DNA of 35,590 nucleotides from Ruegeria haliotis (GTDB taxonomy: Bacteria > Pseudomonadota > Alphaproteobacteria > Rhodobacterales > Rhodobacteraceae): positions 1 to 35,590 of the forward strand of contig NZ_JABXWT010000025.1 in NCBI RefSeq assembly GCF_013377785.1, read 5' to 3'. The position numbers and the translations under genes were made by a program. This document shows, in pieces, positions 1 to 10,208 of this stretch (positions within the stretch are counted from its first letter, which is position 1; every line of letters begins with the position of its first letter). Below the pieces are notes generated by a model. That model was not told where the DNA came from, did no database searches, and saw only the letters and a list, made by a program, of their open reading frames with translations.

Positions 1-234
1 GTCTCCAGCGCCTCACCAGCGCCGGTGAAGGGGGTTCTAAGTATAACCCGCTCCAGCCGCAAGCAGAAAATTGGAAAAACTTAGAAAAAACCACAAAATC
101 ATTTTTTACACTTTAGATTCAGTGCCTTACTTCATTTCCAAAAAGCGAATTGGCGCCTGTAGCGAGCACTGCACCACAATAGAACAGCCCTATGTGGGCT
201 TATTCACATGGTTACCCACAGACTCGACTGCGAG
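1..234. other. Intergenic DNA at window start
   Basis: No convincing gene lies here. The first 60 bases are GC-rich with a small hairpin-like stretch, followed by an A/T-rich run. At about 193-221 there is an interrupted inverted repeat, TGTGGG at 193-198 and CCACAG near 215-220. It encloses TTATTCACA and TTACCCACA, each one mismatch from the DnaA box TTATCCACA. A 60-codon plus-strand frame (71-253) has no good ribosome site and runs into the end of msrQ, so I do not call it. Confidence 0.4.
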
Positions 235-849
235 TCAGGCGGAATCGACCTGACGCCAGCGAACTAGAAGACTCGGAATCGGAAGACGAAGGACCAGCAG
301 ACCCAGAATAATCACCAGGTAGATCAGCGGTTCGATCTGAAACCCTTTGGCCAACATCACATAGTGAAGCGCACCGAGAATAGCGGCCGGATAAACAAGC
401 CTATGCAGCTTGCGCCAGGACGGCCCCAACCGGCGCACCGACCAGTTGTTGGACGTCACGGCCAAGGGCAGCATCAAAAGGAATGCCGCCATGCCAACGG
501 TAATATAGGGACGTTTCACGATATCCGCCCAGATCTGACTGGGCAATTGCACGTCCAACACCAGCCAGGTCAACAGATGCAGGCTGATATATACAAATGT
601 CAGCACGCCAATGGCCCGACGGAACTTCATCAGGTTCAGCCCGAGATGCCGACGCAGGGGGGTCACCGCCAGACCAAGAATCAAAAGCTGCAAAGCCAGC
701 TCGCCCAATTCATGTTCGAGCGCCTTGATCGGTTCAACGCCAAGCCCCCCGGTCACAGCAAGATACAGCAACCAAGGTGCTGGCAATGCGCCCAGCAAGT
801 AGACCCCCCATACGGGTATCTTGCGCAATATCTGATTCACCGGCTGCAT
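235..849 (-). CDS. msrQ: MsrQ, haem-binding membrane subunit of the MsrPQ methionine sulfoxide reductase
   Basis: This 204-residue, strongly hydrophobic protein has about five to six membrane spans and histidines inside helices (HELGELALQ, SLHLLTWL, LHRLVYP, LHYVML), as in the MsrQ/YedZ haem-b ferric-reductase-like family. In that family it passes quinone- or flavin-derived electrons across the inner membrane to periplasmic MsrP. The length is normal. It lies 4 nt downstream of msrP on the same strand, which is the standard operon arrangement and strongly supports the call. Confidence 0.93.
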   Translation of the reverse strand: MQPVNQILRKIPVWGVYLLGALPAPWLLYLAVTGGLGVEPIKALEHELGELALQLLILGLAVTPLRRHLGLNLMKFRRAIGVLTFVYISLHLLTWLVLDVQLPSQIWADIVKRPYITVGMAAFLLMLPLAVTSNNWSVRRLGPSWRKLHRLVYPAAILGALHYVMLAKGFQIEPLIYLVIILGLLVLRLPIPSLLVRWRQVDSA

Positions 850-853
850 GTTC

Positions 854-1756
854 TCAGTAGTTCTTTGCCAGATCCATACCTTCGTACAGGCTGGAGACCT
901 CTTTTTCGTACCCGTTGTACATCAGGGTGGGTTCGCGTTTGGAAAACAGACCACCGCCGATGAGACGCTCTGAACCTTGCGACCAGCGTGGGTGATCCAC
1001 GTTCGGGTTCACATTACTATAGAAACCGTATTCACGCGGATTGGACATATTCCAGCTGGTCGGCGGCTCGTCTTCGGTCAGGGTGATCCGCACAATCGAC
1101 TTGATCGACTTGAAGCCATATTTCCACGGCACCACCAAACGCAGAGGCGCGCCATTCTGGTTCGGGATTGGACGATCGTAAATTCCGGTCGCCATAATCG
1201 TGAGAGGATTCATTGCCTCATCCAGGCGCAAGCCTTCACGATAAGGCCATTCCAGAATGGGGAATCGGACACCCGGCATTTCTTCCGGACGATAGGCGGT
1301 CTCGAAGGCCACATATTTTGCACCCTCCTGAACGCCAGCCATGCTCAACAGATCGGCCAGCTCGAATCCGTTCCACGGTATCACCATCGACCAGGCTTCG
1401 ACGCACCGGAAACGGTAGATACGCTCTTCGACAGTCATCTCAGACAGGATGTCCTGAAAATCGTAGTCGCCGGGCCGATCCACCATCCCGTCAATCTTGA
1501 CGCTCCATGGTTCGGTGATCAGTGAGCCTGCGTATCTGGCAGGATCCTCCTTGCCAGTCCCGAACTCATAATAGTTATTGTACGATGTGATCTCTTCCCA
1601 GGTGTTCGGCTCCAATGCGTCTTGTGCTGCAGCAGGCCGGGACATCGCGGTTAGTCCGACACCTGCCAGCCCGGCCATAACCTGCCGCCGGTTCAAAAAC
1701 GCCGCCCTTGGGGTAACGTCAGCATGTGTCAAAGTGTTCGTCCAGCGATGCGCCAT
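854..1756 (-). CDS. msrP: MsrP, periplasmic molybdopterin protein-methionine-sulfoxide reductase catalytic subunit
   Basis: The product is 300 residues from the chosen ATG. This start is preceded at proper distance by a GGAG ribosome site; two upstream in-frame ATGs (1777 and 1807) lack one. A twin-arginine signal (RR at residues 23-24, then a hydrophobic stretch and an AAAQ cleavage region) shows Tat export. A cysteine in the motif RFRCVEAW (C118) matches the Mo-ligating cysteine of the YedY/MsrP sulfite-oxidase fold. The family repairs oxidised methionines in periplasmic proteins, notably after hypochlorous-acid-type stress, with electrons from MsrQ encoded 4 nt downstream. Confidence 0.94.
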   Translation of the reverse strand: MAHRWTNTLTHADVTPRAAFLNRRQVMAGLAGVGLTAMSRPAAAQDALEPNTWEEITSYNNYYEFGTGKEDPARYAGSLITEPWSVKIDGMVDRPGDYDFQDILSEMTVEERIYRFRCVEAWSMVIPWNGFELADLLSMAGVQEGAKYVAFETAYRPEEMPGVRFPILEWPYREGLRLDEAMNPLTIMATGIYDRPIPNQNGAPLRLVVPWKYGFKSIKSIVRITLTEDEPPTSWNMSNPREYGFYSNVNPNVDHPRWSQGSERLIGGGLFSKREPTLMYNGYEKEVSSLYEGMDLAKNY

Positions 1757-1807
1757 TTGGGTCTCCGTAATACTCATTCTGAAGATCAAGATATGATCTG
1801 TTAGCAC

Positions 1808-2094
1808 AGACCCAAGGAAACAAGCGTCACGATTGAGAGAAGAGATTGTAACTTAAGGCTCAGACATCATTTTCTCTCGAAGCCTCAACCGATTAGTCTA
1901 ATCCCCGTTTGGCGAACGCGACAATTGAACAAAGGTCGGATTCCAAACAGCACGACGTCGTACACGTTCTGAATCTATCCCTCCGTTCCAATCCACGAAC
2001 GATCTGACTCATTATCTGAACGGTCGAAGATGGGAACATTGCCCATTGCAACAAAGATTAAGGCATCGAAACCGCTCGCCTACGGAGACCTACA
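1808..2094. promoter_or_regulatory. Divergent intergenic region between msrPQ and the DUF4142-cupredoxin unit
   Basis: About 290 bp separate two outward-facing units, so both promoters should lie here. I see no clear consensus promoter or operator. The ribosome site for the rightward unit is the GGAG at about 2082-2085, seven to ten bases before the ATG. Confidence 0.35.
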
Positions 2095-2619
2095 ATGAAC
2101 AAGTTACTTTCAGCACTCGTCGCCACTATCGCTTTGACAACAACCCAAGCCTCGGCCCAGGAGGTTGCAGATATGAGCGATCTGGAATTCGCACATATTG
2201 CCTATACGGCGGACAATATAGACATCCGCTATGCACATCTGGCGCTGGCCTTGTCGGAGGATCCAAAAATTCACGAATTTGCCAACACCATGATCCGGGA
2301 TCACACCGCCGTAAACGCTGCGGCGCTTGAGCTGTTGGACGAACTGGGTGCAAGCGCACAGGATAATGCCGTCAGCCAAACTCTGAATACCAATGCCGAA
2401 GAGATCATCAACAAGCTGTCGGAACTCCGGGGTGCCGAATTTGATGCAGCCTATGCAGCCAACGAGTTGGCATATCATCAGGCAGTGAATGAATTGGTCG
2501 AGACCACGATGATCCCCAATATCGACAACGCCGAAGTCAAGGCGCTGTTTCAGCAAGGATTGGAAATCTTCAAAGCACATGAAGGCCACGCCGAGGGGAT
2601 GGTCGCATCGCTGAACTGA
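2095..2619 (+). CDS. DUF4142 family exported ferritin-like protein
   Basis: This 174-residue protein has an N-terminal Sec signal peptide (about residues 1-21, ending ASAQ). The helical remainder is rich in His, Glu and Asp (EFAHIAYTADN, HEFANTMIRDHTAV, ELAYHQAVNELV), the pattern of DUF4142 four-helix ferritin-like proteins. The biochemical role of the family is not established. The stop overlaps the next ATG by one base (TGATG), so the two genes are translationally coupled and the protein probably works in the periplasm with the small copper protein. Start choice is supported by an upstream GGAG. Confidence 0.85.
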   Translation: MNKLLSALVATIALTTTQASAQEVADMSDLEFAHIAYTADNIDIRYAHLALALSEDPKIHEFANTMIRDHTAVNAAALELLDELGASAQDNAVSQTLNTNAEEIINKLSELRGAEFDAAYAANELAYHQAVNELVETTMIPNIDNAEVKALFQQGLEIFKAHEGHAEGMVASLN

Positions 2620-2957
2620 TGCAGCAGGCCATCTCCCGCAGGTCGGTTCTGATTGGAGTAACCGCCTCGGCGGCCACGGCTTTCCTCGGCTCTCAAGCTC
2701 GGGCCGGGGAAACACATGAAATCCTGATAAAGCGTTTTAAATTCGAACCTCAAACCGTTCGGGCTCGCGTCGGCGACATAGTCCGTTGGACCAATCTGGA
2801 TATCGCCCCGCACACGGCGACGGCGGATGCATTTGGATGGGACACCGGAGAGCTATTGCGTGATGAAAGCGCTGAGATCGCCGTCGCAGATGGGATGGAA
2901 TTGACTTATTTCTGCGCCTTTCATCCGCATATGAAAGCCACTATCGAAATCGTTTGA
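2619..2957 (+). CDS. Small Tat-exported cupredoxin (plastocyanin/amicyanin-like)
   Basis: The protein has 112 residues. A twin-arginine-like signal (SRRSVLIG, residues 7-14, ending ARAG) is followed by a single cupredoxin domain. The type 1 copper ligands are visible as H65 (APHT) and the C-terminal loop C99-x2-H102-x2-M105. It resembles the short amicyanin-like cupredoxins often found next to ferritin-like or cytochrome genes. It is likely a periplasmic one-electron carrier or copper binder; its partner is unknown. It overlaps the preceding DUF4142 gene by one base and is followed by a strong terminator. Confidence 0.87.
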   Translation: MQQAISRRSVLIGVTASAATAFLGSQARAGETHEILIKRFKFEPQTVRARVGDIVRWTNLDIAPHTATADAFGWDTGELLRDESAEIAVADGMELTYFCAFHPHMKATIEIV

Positions 2958-2989
2958 CTAACCAATTCACTCATTCGCACAAACGCCAA

Positions 2990-3018
2990 AAAAGACCCGC
3001 CAGCCTGGCGGGTCTTTT
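2990..3018. terminator. Bidirectional intrinsic terminator
   Basis: A perfect 13-bp stem (2990-3002 with 3006-3018) has a 3-nt loop. The A-run on one side and T-run on the other let it terminate both the cupredoxin unit (+) and clpB (-), which converge here. Confidence 0.92.
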
Positions 3019-3030
3019 CAGATTTGCATC

Positions 3031-5649
<2,619 letters not shown>

Positions 5650-5725
5650 GCGTTTTCTCCTTTTCCAAGCGCCCTAAATGTGACGCGCCCGCTTGGCGGC
5701 ACGCGTCGGTCTGGGCCTCACATTC

Positions 5726-5754
5726 AATTTGGGAAATAACTTCGCCGGTTCAAG
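5726..5754 (-). promoter_or_regulatory. Heat-shock (RpoH-type) promoter for clpB
   Basis: On the minus strand, CTTGAA (5754-5749) is followed after 15 bp by CCCAAATT (5733-5726). This is close to the sigma-32 pattern CTTGAA-N13-15-CCCCATNT. It lies about 80 bp before the clpB start, where a stress promoter is expected. The -10 match is imperfect. Confidence 0.6.
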
Positions 5755-5777
5755 AGGCTAAGGCCCAGAATTTGGCG

Positions 5778-6098
5778 TTATTCGCGCGGCACGGAGTAAA
5801 CTGTATAGCCGCCAGTTTCAGCCATCTGCACGGCACCCAACATATCCACCAAAGACTGCGCCGCTTCACTGCCCGTCGGGCAGGAAACGAGATCGGCTGT
5901 ATGATCAAGGAAATTGCCCGTAAACGCGCTTTCCCCTGTTACCTGACACCAATCATCTTCCGAGCGGTAACCACGTATCAGCGGCAGATCGTCATTTGTA
6001 GGGGCCGGGGCCGCGCCTGTTTCCGGCACGTCGACAGGCGGGGTTTCCTCGCATGCGGCAAGCGCTGCGAGCAAGCCAAGCAAAACCAGTTTCTTCAT
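5778..6098 (-). CDS. Small putative lipoprotein, function unknown
   Basis: The product is 106 residues from the ATG at 6098, which has a good AAGGGACAG ribosome site; an in-frame ATG at 6131 gives 11 more residues without one. A lipobox (LAALAAC) follows a Lys-Lys hydrophobic signal, predicting a lipid-anchored periplasmic protein. After a Pro/Ala-rich linker there is a short domain with two cysteines (DDWCQVTG, LVSCPTG) that could form a disulfide, and an aromatic tail. I do not recognise the family. It stands alone between the clpB promoter region and pyrF. Confidence 0.78.
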   Translation of the reverse strand: MKKLVLLGLLAALAACEETPPVDVPETGAAPAPTNDDLPLIRGYRSEDDWCQVTGESAFTGNFLDHTADLVSCPTGSEAAQSLVDMLGAVQMAETGGYTVYSVPRE

Positions 6099-6254
6099 TT
6101 TCTGTCCCTTTTTTGATAATCGCCAATCCAATTCCAGGCATCATAGCACGAGTTTTATATCAATGGCGTGATCCGGATCACGCGTGCAACCGGCATGGAC
6201 AGAACGCCCCGAACCCGCTAGGACGCAGACGTTTGCCAAAAAGGAGCCCACCGC

Positions 6255-6959
6255 ATGTCCGATGACCGCCTGATCGTTGCCCTTGATGTTCCGAACGCCC
6301 TGCAAGGGATGACCATGGCCGAGCGGCTGGGGGATAGCGTTTCGTTCTACAAGATCGGGCTGGGCATGCTGACCGGCGGCGGGCTGGCTCTGGCCAATGA
6401 GCTAAAGCAGGAACACGGCAAGCGCATCTTTTTGGACATGAAGCTGTTCGATATCGGCAACACGGTGGAAAACGCCGTTCGTGGGCTGGCGCAATTTGAT
6501 CTGGACTTTCTGACCGTGCATGGCGACCCGCATGTTGTGCGCGCTGCGAAGGAAGGTGCGGCGGATAAGGACCTGAAGATCCTGGCGGTGACGATCCTGA
6601 CTTCGCTGAACCGCGACGATCTGGATGCAAGCCTGCTGAAAGCCGGCGATGTTCAGGATCTGGTGGTTGAGCGAGCGGCCAAAGCACTTGAGGCCGGGGC
6701 AGATGGTGTCATCGCCAGCCCGCAGGAAGCAGCCCTGATCCGCACCCTGCCTCAGGCCCAAGACCGGTTGATCGTTACCCCGGGGGTGCGACCTGCGGGG
6801 GCGGCTCTGGGCGATCAGAAACGCGTGGCAACGCCGGCCGGTGCTATTGGCGATGGGGCGGATCATATAGTCGTGGGCCGTCCAATCTATCAAGCTGAGA
6901 ACCCGAAGGCAGCCGCCGAAGCAGTTCTGGCTGAACTAAATTCGCTAAAGCATCATTGA
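6255..6959 (+). CDS. pyrF: Orotidine 5'-phosphate decarboxylase
   Basis: The protein has 234 residues, typical of bacterial PyrF. It catalyses OMP to UMP, the last step of de novo pyrimidine synthesis. The signature DMKLFDIGNT (residues 61-70) holds the catalytic Asp-Lys-Asp array (D61, K63, D66). The phosphate-binding end is seen as TPGVRPAG and VVGRPIYQA. A GGAG ribosome site (AAAGGAGCC) precedes the ATG. It appears monocistronic; a possible small transcript and terminator follow 130-250 bp downstream. Confidence 0.97.
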   Translation: MSDDRLIVALDVPNALQGMTMAERLGDSVSFYKIGLGMLTGGGLALANELKQEHGKRIFLDMKLFDIGNTVENAVRGLAQFDLDFLTVHGDPHVVRAAKEGAADKDLKILAVTILTSLNRDDLDASLLKAGDVQDLVVERAAKALEAGADGVIASPQEAALIRTLPQAQDRLIVTPGVRPAGAALGDQKRVATPAGAIGDGADHIVVGRPIYQAENPKAAAEAVLAELNSLKHH

Positions 6960-7091
6960 AGCGCATTCGTAGTATTTCCGGGAAACTCAGGGCCAAAGCC
7001 TGACAACCTCTTGACCCTACGTCACTTTTCGGAATTCCTGCGCCAAATCGCCCCTGTGCCCTAAAACACACATTCAAAAAGCGAGTATTAC

Positions 7092-7210
7092 ATGGCTCGC
7101 CTCGAACCTATCGAAACCGGGAAATTTCAGCGATTCTGAGGGCAAGACACTCCCCAACGAACCGTGTCTTCCTGAGGTTCGTTACCTTCCCCCCGCCCAA
7201 TCGCGGGGGG
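7092..7210 (+). ncRNA. Candidate small transcript or leader with two hairpins
   Basis: The 269-bp gap between pyrF and dinB ends in a strong terminator hairpin. Just before it lies a second perfect 8-bp stem (AACGAACC at 7156-7163 with GGTTCGTT at 7176-7183) with a 12-nt pyrimidine-containing loop. A 15-codon frame (7092-7139, MARLEPIETGKFQRF) precedes the hairpins. This suggests either an independent sRNA or a structured 3' end of the pyrF transcript. I see no convincing promoter, so the 5' end is a guess. Confidence 0.35.
7189..7210 (+). terminator. Intrinsic terminator
   Basis: An 8-bp GC stem (CCCCCCGC at 7189-7196 with GCGGGGGG at 7203-7210) with a 6-nt loop is followed by TCTTCTTTT. 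It ends transcription coming from pyrF or from a small RNA in the gap. Confidence 0.85.
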
Positions 7211-7321
7211 TCTTCTTTTAAAACAGTTATGGTGCACTGTACGTGTGACGGGCCTTTGATCACCCGCAAAGGGTGGTATAAAGAACCCCCCGAATTATCC
7301 GCGGAACGCGTGAGGACGCAG

Positions 7322-8575
7322 ATGCCCGGTCTTTGCCGAGATTGCCTGACCTCTCTGAATAACCAACGGCGCTGCCCCTCCTGCGGCAGCCCTAGAGTCA
7401 AACTGCACCCTGAACTGTTCGATTTGTCTATCGCACATATGGACTGCGACGCGTTCTATGCTTCGGTGGAAAAACGCGACAATCCGGATTTGGCGGACAA
7501 GCCTGTCATCATCGGAGGTGGCAAACGAGGCGTCGTCTCGACAGCCTGTTATGTGGCGCGAATTCGCGGCGTGCGCTCGGCCATGCCCATGTTCAAGGCA
7601 TTGCAACTTTGCCCTGATGCGGTGGTGATCAAACCCCGGATGTCAGCCTACGTCGACGTATCTCGTGAGATTCGCGCAATGATGGATGAACTGACCCCGG
7701 ATGTCGAACCGCTGTCGCTGGATGAAGCCTTCATGGATCTGTCCGGCACTCAACGCCTGCACGGCGCACCACCCGCAGTTATGTTGGCGCGGCTGGTCAA
7801 GCGGATGAAGGATGAACTGGGGCTGACCGGCTCCATCGGGCTCAGCCATAACAAGTTTTTGGCCAAGGTTGCGTCGGACCTCGACAAACCACGCGGATTC
7901 TCGGTGATAGGCAAGGCCGAAACGGCAGCGTTTTTGAATGACAAGCCAGTGCGATTGATCTGGGGTATCGGTCCGGCAGCGCAGGAATCGCTGGATCGTG
8001 CAGGCATTCGTACTTTCGCCGATCTGCTGCGCTGGGATCAGGAGGCGCTGACAGCGCGCTTTGGATCAATGGGCTATCGCCTGTGGCATCTTGCGCGCGG
8101 TCAGGACAAGCGCCGTGTGTCAGCGCATGAGCCAATGAAATCGATCAGCAACGAGACAACGTTCTTCGAGGACACCGCCAGCCTGGATATTCTGGACGGC
8201 CACCTGTGGCGCATGGCTTTGAAAGTGTCCGACCGGGCCAAGGCCAAACATCTGGCCGGGCGCGTGGTCACGTTGAAACTGAAAAAAGCCGATCACAAAA
8301 TCCTGACGCGCCGCGTGTCGCTGCGAGATGCCACTCAGATTGCCGACAGGATTTATCGAACGGCGCGTGACCTGTTCGATCAGGTTGGCGATCAGGGCCC
8401 TTATCGCCTGTTGGGGTGTGGTCTGTCCGACCTTTGCCCGGCGGATCAGGCTGATATCTCTGGCGATCTGCTGGACCCGAACGCCACCCGCAGATCGCAG
8501 GCCGAACGCGCAACCGACGAAATCCGACAGAGATTCGGAACGGACGCAATCGTGAAAGGCCGCGCGCTGCGCTGA
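7322..8575 (+). CDS. dinB: DNA polymerase IV (Y-family) with N-terminal zinc ribbon
   Basis: The protein is 417 residues from the ATG at 7322, which has a GAGGA ribosome site. An in-frame ATG at 7229 would add 31 residues but sits at the upstream terminator. Residues 1-25 form a four-cysteine ribbon (C5-x2-C8 and C18-x2-C21). The Y-family polymerase follows: catalytic MDCDAFYASVE, then SLDEAFMDL, then the helix-hairpin-helix thumb and the little-finger domain. It performs error-prone translesion synthesis. The usual C-terminal beta-clamp motif is not obvious in the tail ending KGRALR. Its stop lies 3 bp from the end of the convergent hutG-like gene. Confidence 0.94.
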   Translation: MPGLCRDCLTSLNNQRRCPSCGSPRVKLHPELFDLSIAHMDCDAFYASVEKRDNPDLADKPVIIGGGKRGVVSTACYVARIRGVRSAMPMFKALQLCPDAVVIKPRMSAYVDVSREIRAMMDELTPDVEPLSLDEAFMDLSGTQRLHGAPPAVMLARLVKRMKDELGLTGSIGLSHNKFLAKVASDLDKPRGFSVIGKAETAAFLNDKPVRLIWGIGPAAQESLDRAGIRTFADLLRWDQEALTARFGSMGYRLWHLARGQDKRRVSAHEPMKSISNETTFFEDTASLDILDGHLWRMALKVSDRAKAKHLAGRVVTLKLKKADHKILTRRVSLRDATQIADRIYRTARDLFDQVGDQGPYRLLGCGLSDLCPADQADISGDLLDPNATRRSQAERATDEIRQRFGTDAIVKGRALR

Positions 8576-8578
8576 TTG

Positions 8579-9439
8579 CTATTCTGCGGCCAGACGCGCT
8601 GGGCGGGCACCAATGCTGGCGATTTCGGCAATCACCTGCCGCAGCACTTTTGAAAACGCCATGAAGTTGGCATTTGGCGCAATCTTTTCCTCGTCCATAT
8701 ACAGCGCCCGGTCGATTTCAATCTGGATCGCGTGCTGACCACGTCCGGGACGCCCATAAGTTTGGGTGACATAAGCCCCCGCAAAGGGTGCATTCCGCGC
8801 CACGTTGAGACCCGCTGCAGCAAAGGCAGATTCGATCTGGTCCACGACCTCACCCGAGGCTGATGCCCCGAAGCGGTCGCCCAGCACAATTTCGGGCCGT
8901 TTGTTGCGCGCGGTGCTGGCCATGGCAACCGCCTCATGCGGCATCGAGTGACAATCGATCAGAATCGCCTGACCAAATTTCTCATGCGACTCGGCCAGTA
9001 AAGATTTCAGACGGGAGTGATACGGTCGCCAATAGGTATCGATGCGCAACCGTGCCTCATCCATCGTCAGCTTGCCACGATAGATCGCCCGTCCGTTTGC
9101 CACGACGCGCGGAATCACACCCAACCCCGACGCGACGCGTGGATTATGCCCATGCCTGCGGGCGCCGCTGATCAAAGCCGGGTCAAGCTCGTCCGCACTG
9201 CGATTCAAATCCAGATAGGCGCGGGGCATGGCCGCTTTGATCAAGGGTGCGCCAAAATCAGCAGACGACGCGAACAGCTGATCGACAAAAGCATCCTCAG
9301 AAGATCGAATCACGTTCTGATTCAAAACAGAGCGCTTCAAAAGCGCTTCGGGATAGTCCCGCCCGCTATGTGGCGATGAAAAAACCGCGCAAGACCTGCG
9401 GTTTTCGGGCATATCCAATACAAAGGCCGCGTTCTGCAT
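8579..9439 (-). CDS. N-formylglutamate amidohydrolase family protein
   Basis: The product is 286 residues from the ATG at 9439, chosen because GGAGGGAT lies just upstream; longer frames to 9574 lack a ribosome site. The family motifs are clear: SSPHSGRDYP near residue 22, the acidic and Arg/Asp segment PRAYLDLNRSADELDP, and DCHSMPHE. These proteins are zinc-dependent hydrolases related to HutG, which releases formate from N-formylglutamate in histidine breakdown. There is no hut gene nearby, so the substrate here is uncertain. It converges with dinB with almost no gap. Confidence 0.87.
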   Translation of the reverse strand: MQNAAFVLDMPENRRSCAVFSSPHSGRDYPEALLKRSVLNQNVIRSSEDAFVDQLFASSADFGAPLIKAAMPRAYLDLNRSADELDPALISGARRHGHNPRVASGLGVIPRVVANGRAIYRGKLTMDEARLRIDTYWRPYHSRLKSLLAESHEKFGQAILIDCHSMPHEAVAMASTARNKRPEIVLGDRFGASASGEVVDQIESAFAAAGLNVARNAPFAGAYVTQTYGRPGRGQHAIQIEIDRALYMDEEKIAPNANFMAFSKVLRQVIAEIASIGARPARLAAE

Positions 9440-9587
9440 GATCCCTCCATGTTCGCAATCAACATAGACCGGAAAATAGTTCTTCCAAACCCCTTGAACC
9501 CCTTTGCGACTCCTTTTATAGACCCCGCTACCGGCGCGGGTATCCGCGCCCCATTTCGTTATGGGGCAGGGCACGCAAAGGGCATGT

Positions 9588-9662
9588 GGGCGGTTAGCTC
9601 AGCGGTAGAGCACTTCGTTGACATCGAAGGGGTCACAAGTTCGATCCTTGTACCGCCCACCA
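9588..9662 (+). tRNA. tRNA-Val (anticodon GAC)
   Basis: A full cloverleaf is visible. The acceptor GGGCGGT (9588-9594) pairs with ACCGCCC (9652-9658), and the D arm is GCTC/GAGC. The anticodon stem CTTCG/CGAAG encloses loop TTGACAT with anticodon GAC, and the T arm contains TTCGATC. The 3' CCA is encoded (9660-9662). Confidence 0.97.
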
Positions 9663-9752
9663 TCTATTCACTGTTCCGGGTTTCCGGAACACCCGACTAA
9701 CCCAGGCGCTGGCCACGTCCTTGATGAAGGCGCCGCAGATTGGAGACAGACC

Positions 9753-9878
9753 ATGAAGGTCAAGAACTCGCTCCGCTCGCTCAAGAATCGGCACCGTGAT
9801 TGCCGGGTTGTGCGTCGCAAAGGCCGCGTCTACGTGATCAACAAGACGCAGCGTCGGTTCAAAGCTCGTCAGGGCTGA
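9753..9878 (+). CDS. rpmJ: 50S ribosomal protein L36
   Basis: This basic protein of 41 residues starts MKVKNSLRSLKNRHRDCRVV, the alphaproteobacterial L36 form. Only one cysteine (C17) remains, so the four-residue zinc site of classical L36 is absent, as in the zinc-independent (C-minus) variants. A GGAG ribosome site lies seven bases before the ATG. It stands alone between tRNA-Val and a strong terminator. Confidence 0.95.
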   Translation: MKVKNSLRSLKNRHRDCRVVRRKGRVYVINKTQRRFKARQG

Positions 9879-9898
9879 GAACTGCACATAGTAAATCG

Positions 9899-9929
9899 AA
9901 AAAACCGCGCTTTCCAGCGCGGTTTTTTT
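9899..9929 (+). terminator. Intrinsic terminator after rpmJ
   Basis: A 7-bp stem (CCGCGCT 9905-9911 with AGCGCGG 9916-9922) has a TTCC loop, a flanking A-run and a seven-T tract. It ends rpmJ transcription. Confidence 0.93.
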
Positions 9930-10208
9930 GTGGCCGGAGGCCCCAATAACTACCTCAGATATTCGTTTTACGATCTCGAGAATGCATCGGTTTATGTGCT
10001 GCCCTGACCAGCGGCGTCCCTGCAATCGCTCGGACCGTATCTTGAAAAAATGTCCCGCCAGAATGGCTGCGAAATTCGCATTCGGTGGCTTGTGATTATT
10101 TGACCAACTATTTCTATCAGATTTTCTTGCATCTCACTCGGATTCGTTTAATTGAGAAAATCAGTCAGATTACTTACCCGCCACGAAATGCTAACGTTGG
10201 GACCCATC
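9930..10208 (+). promoter_or_regulatory. Promoter region of the iron-type ABC binding protein
   Basis: This A/T-rich gap precedes the binding-protein gene. It holds the stretch TTTAATTGAGAAAATCAG near 10147-10164. Iron-responsive control is plausible for such a gene, but I cannot match a defined iron box, so no operator is called. Confidence 0.3.
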
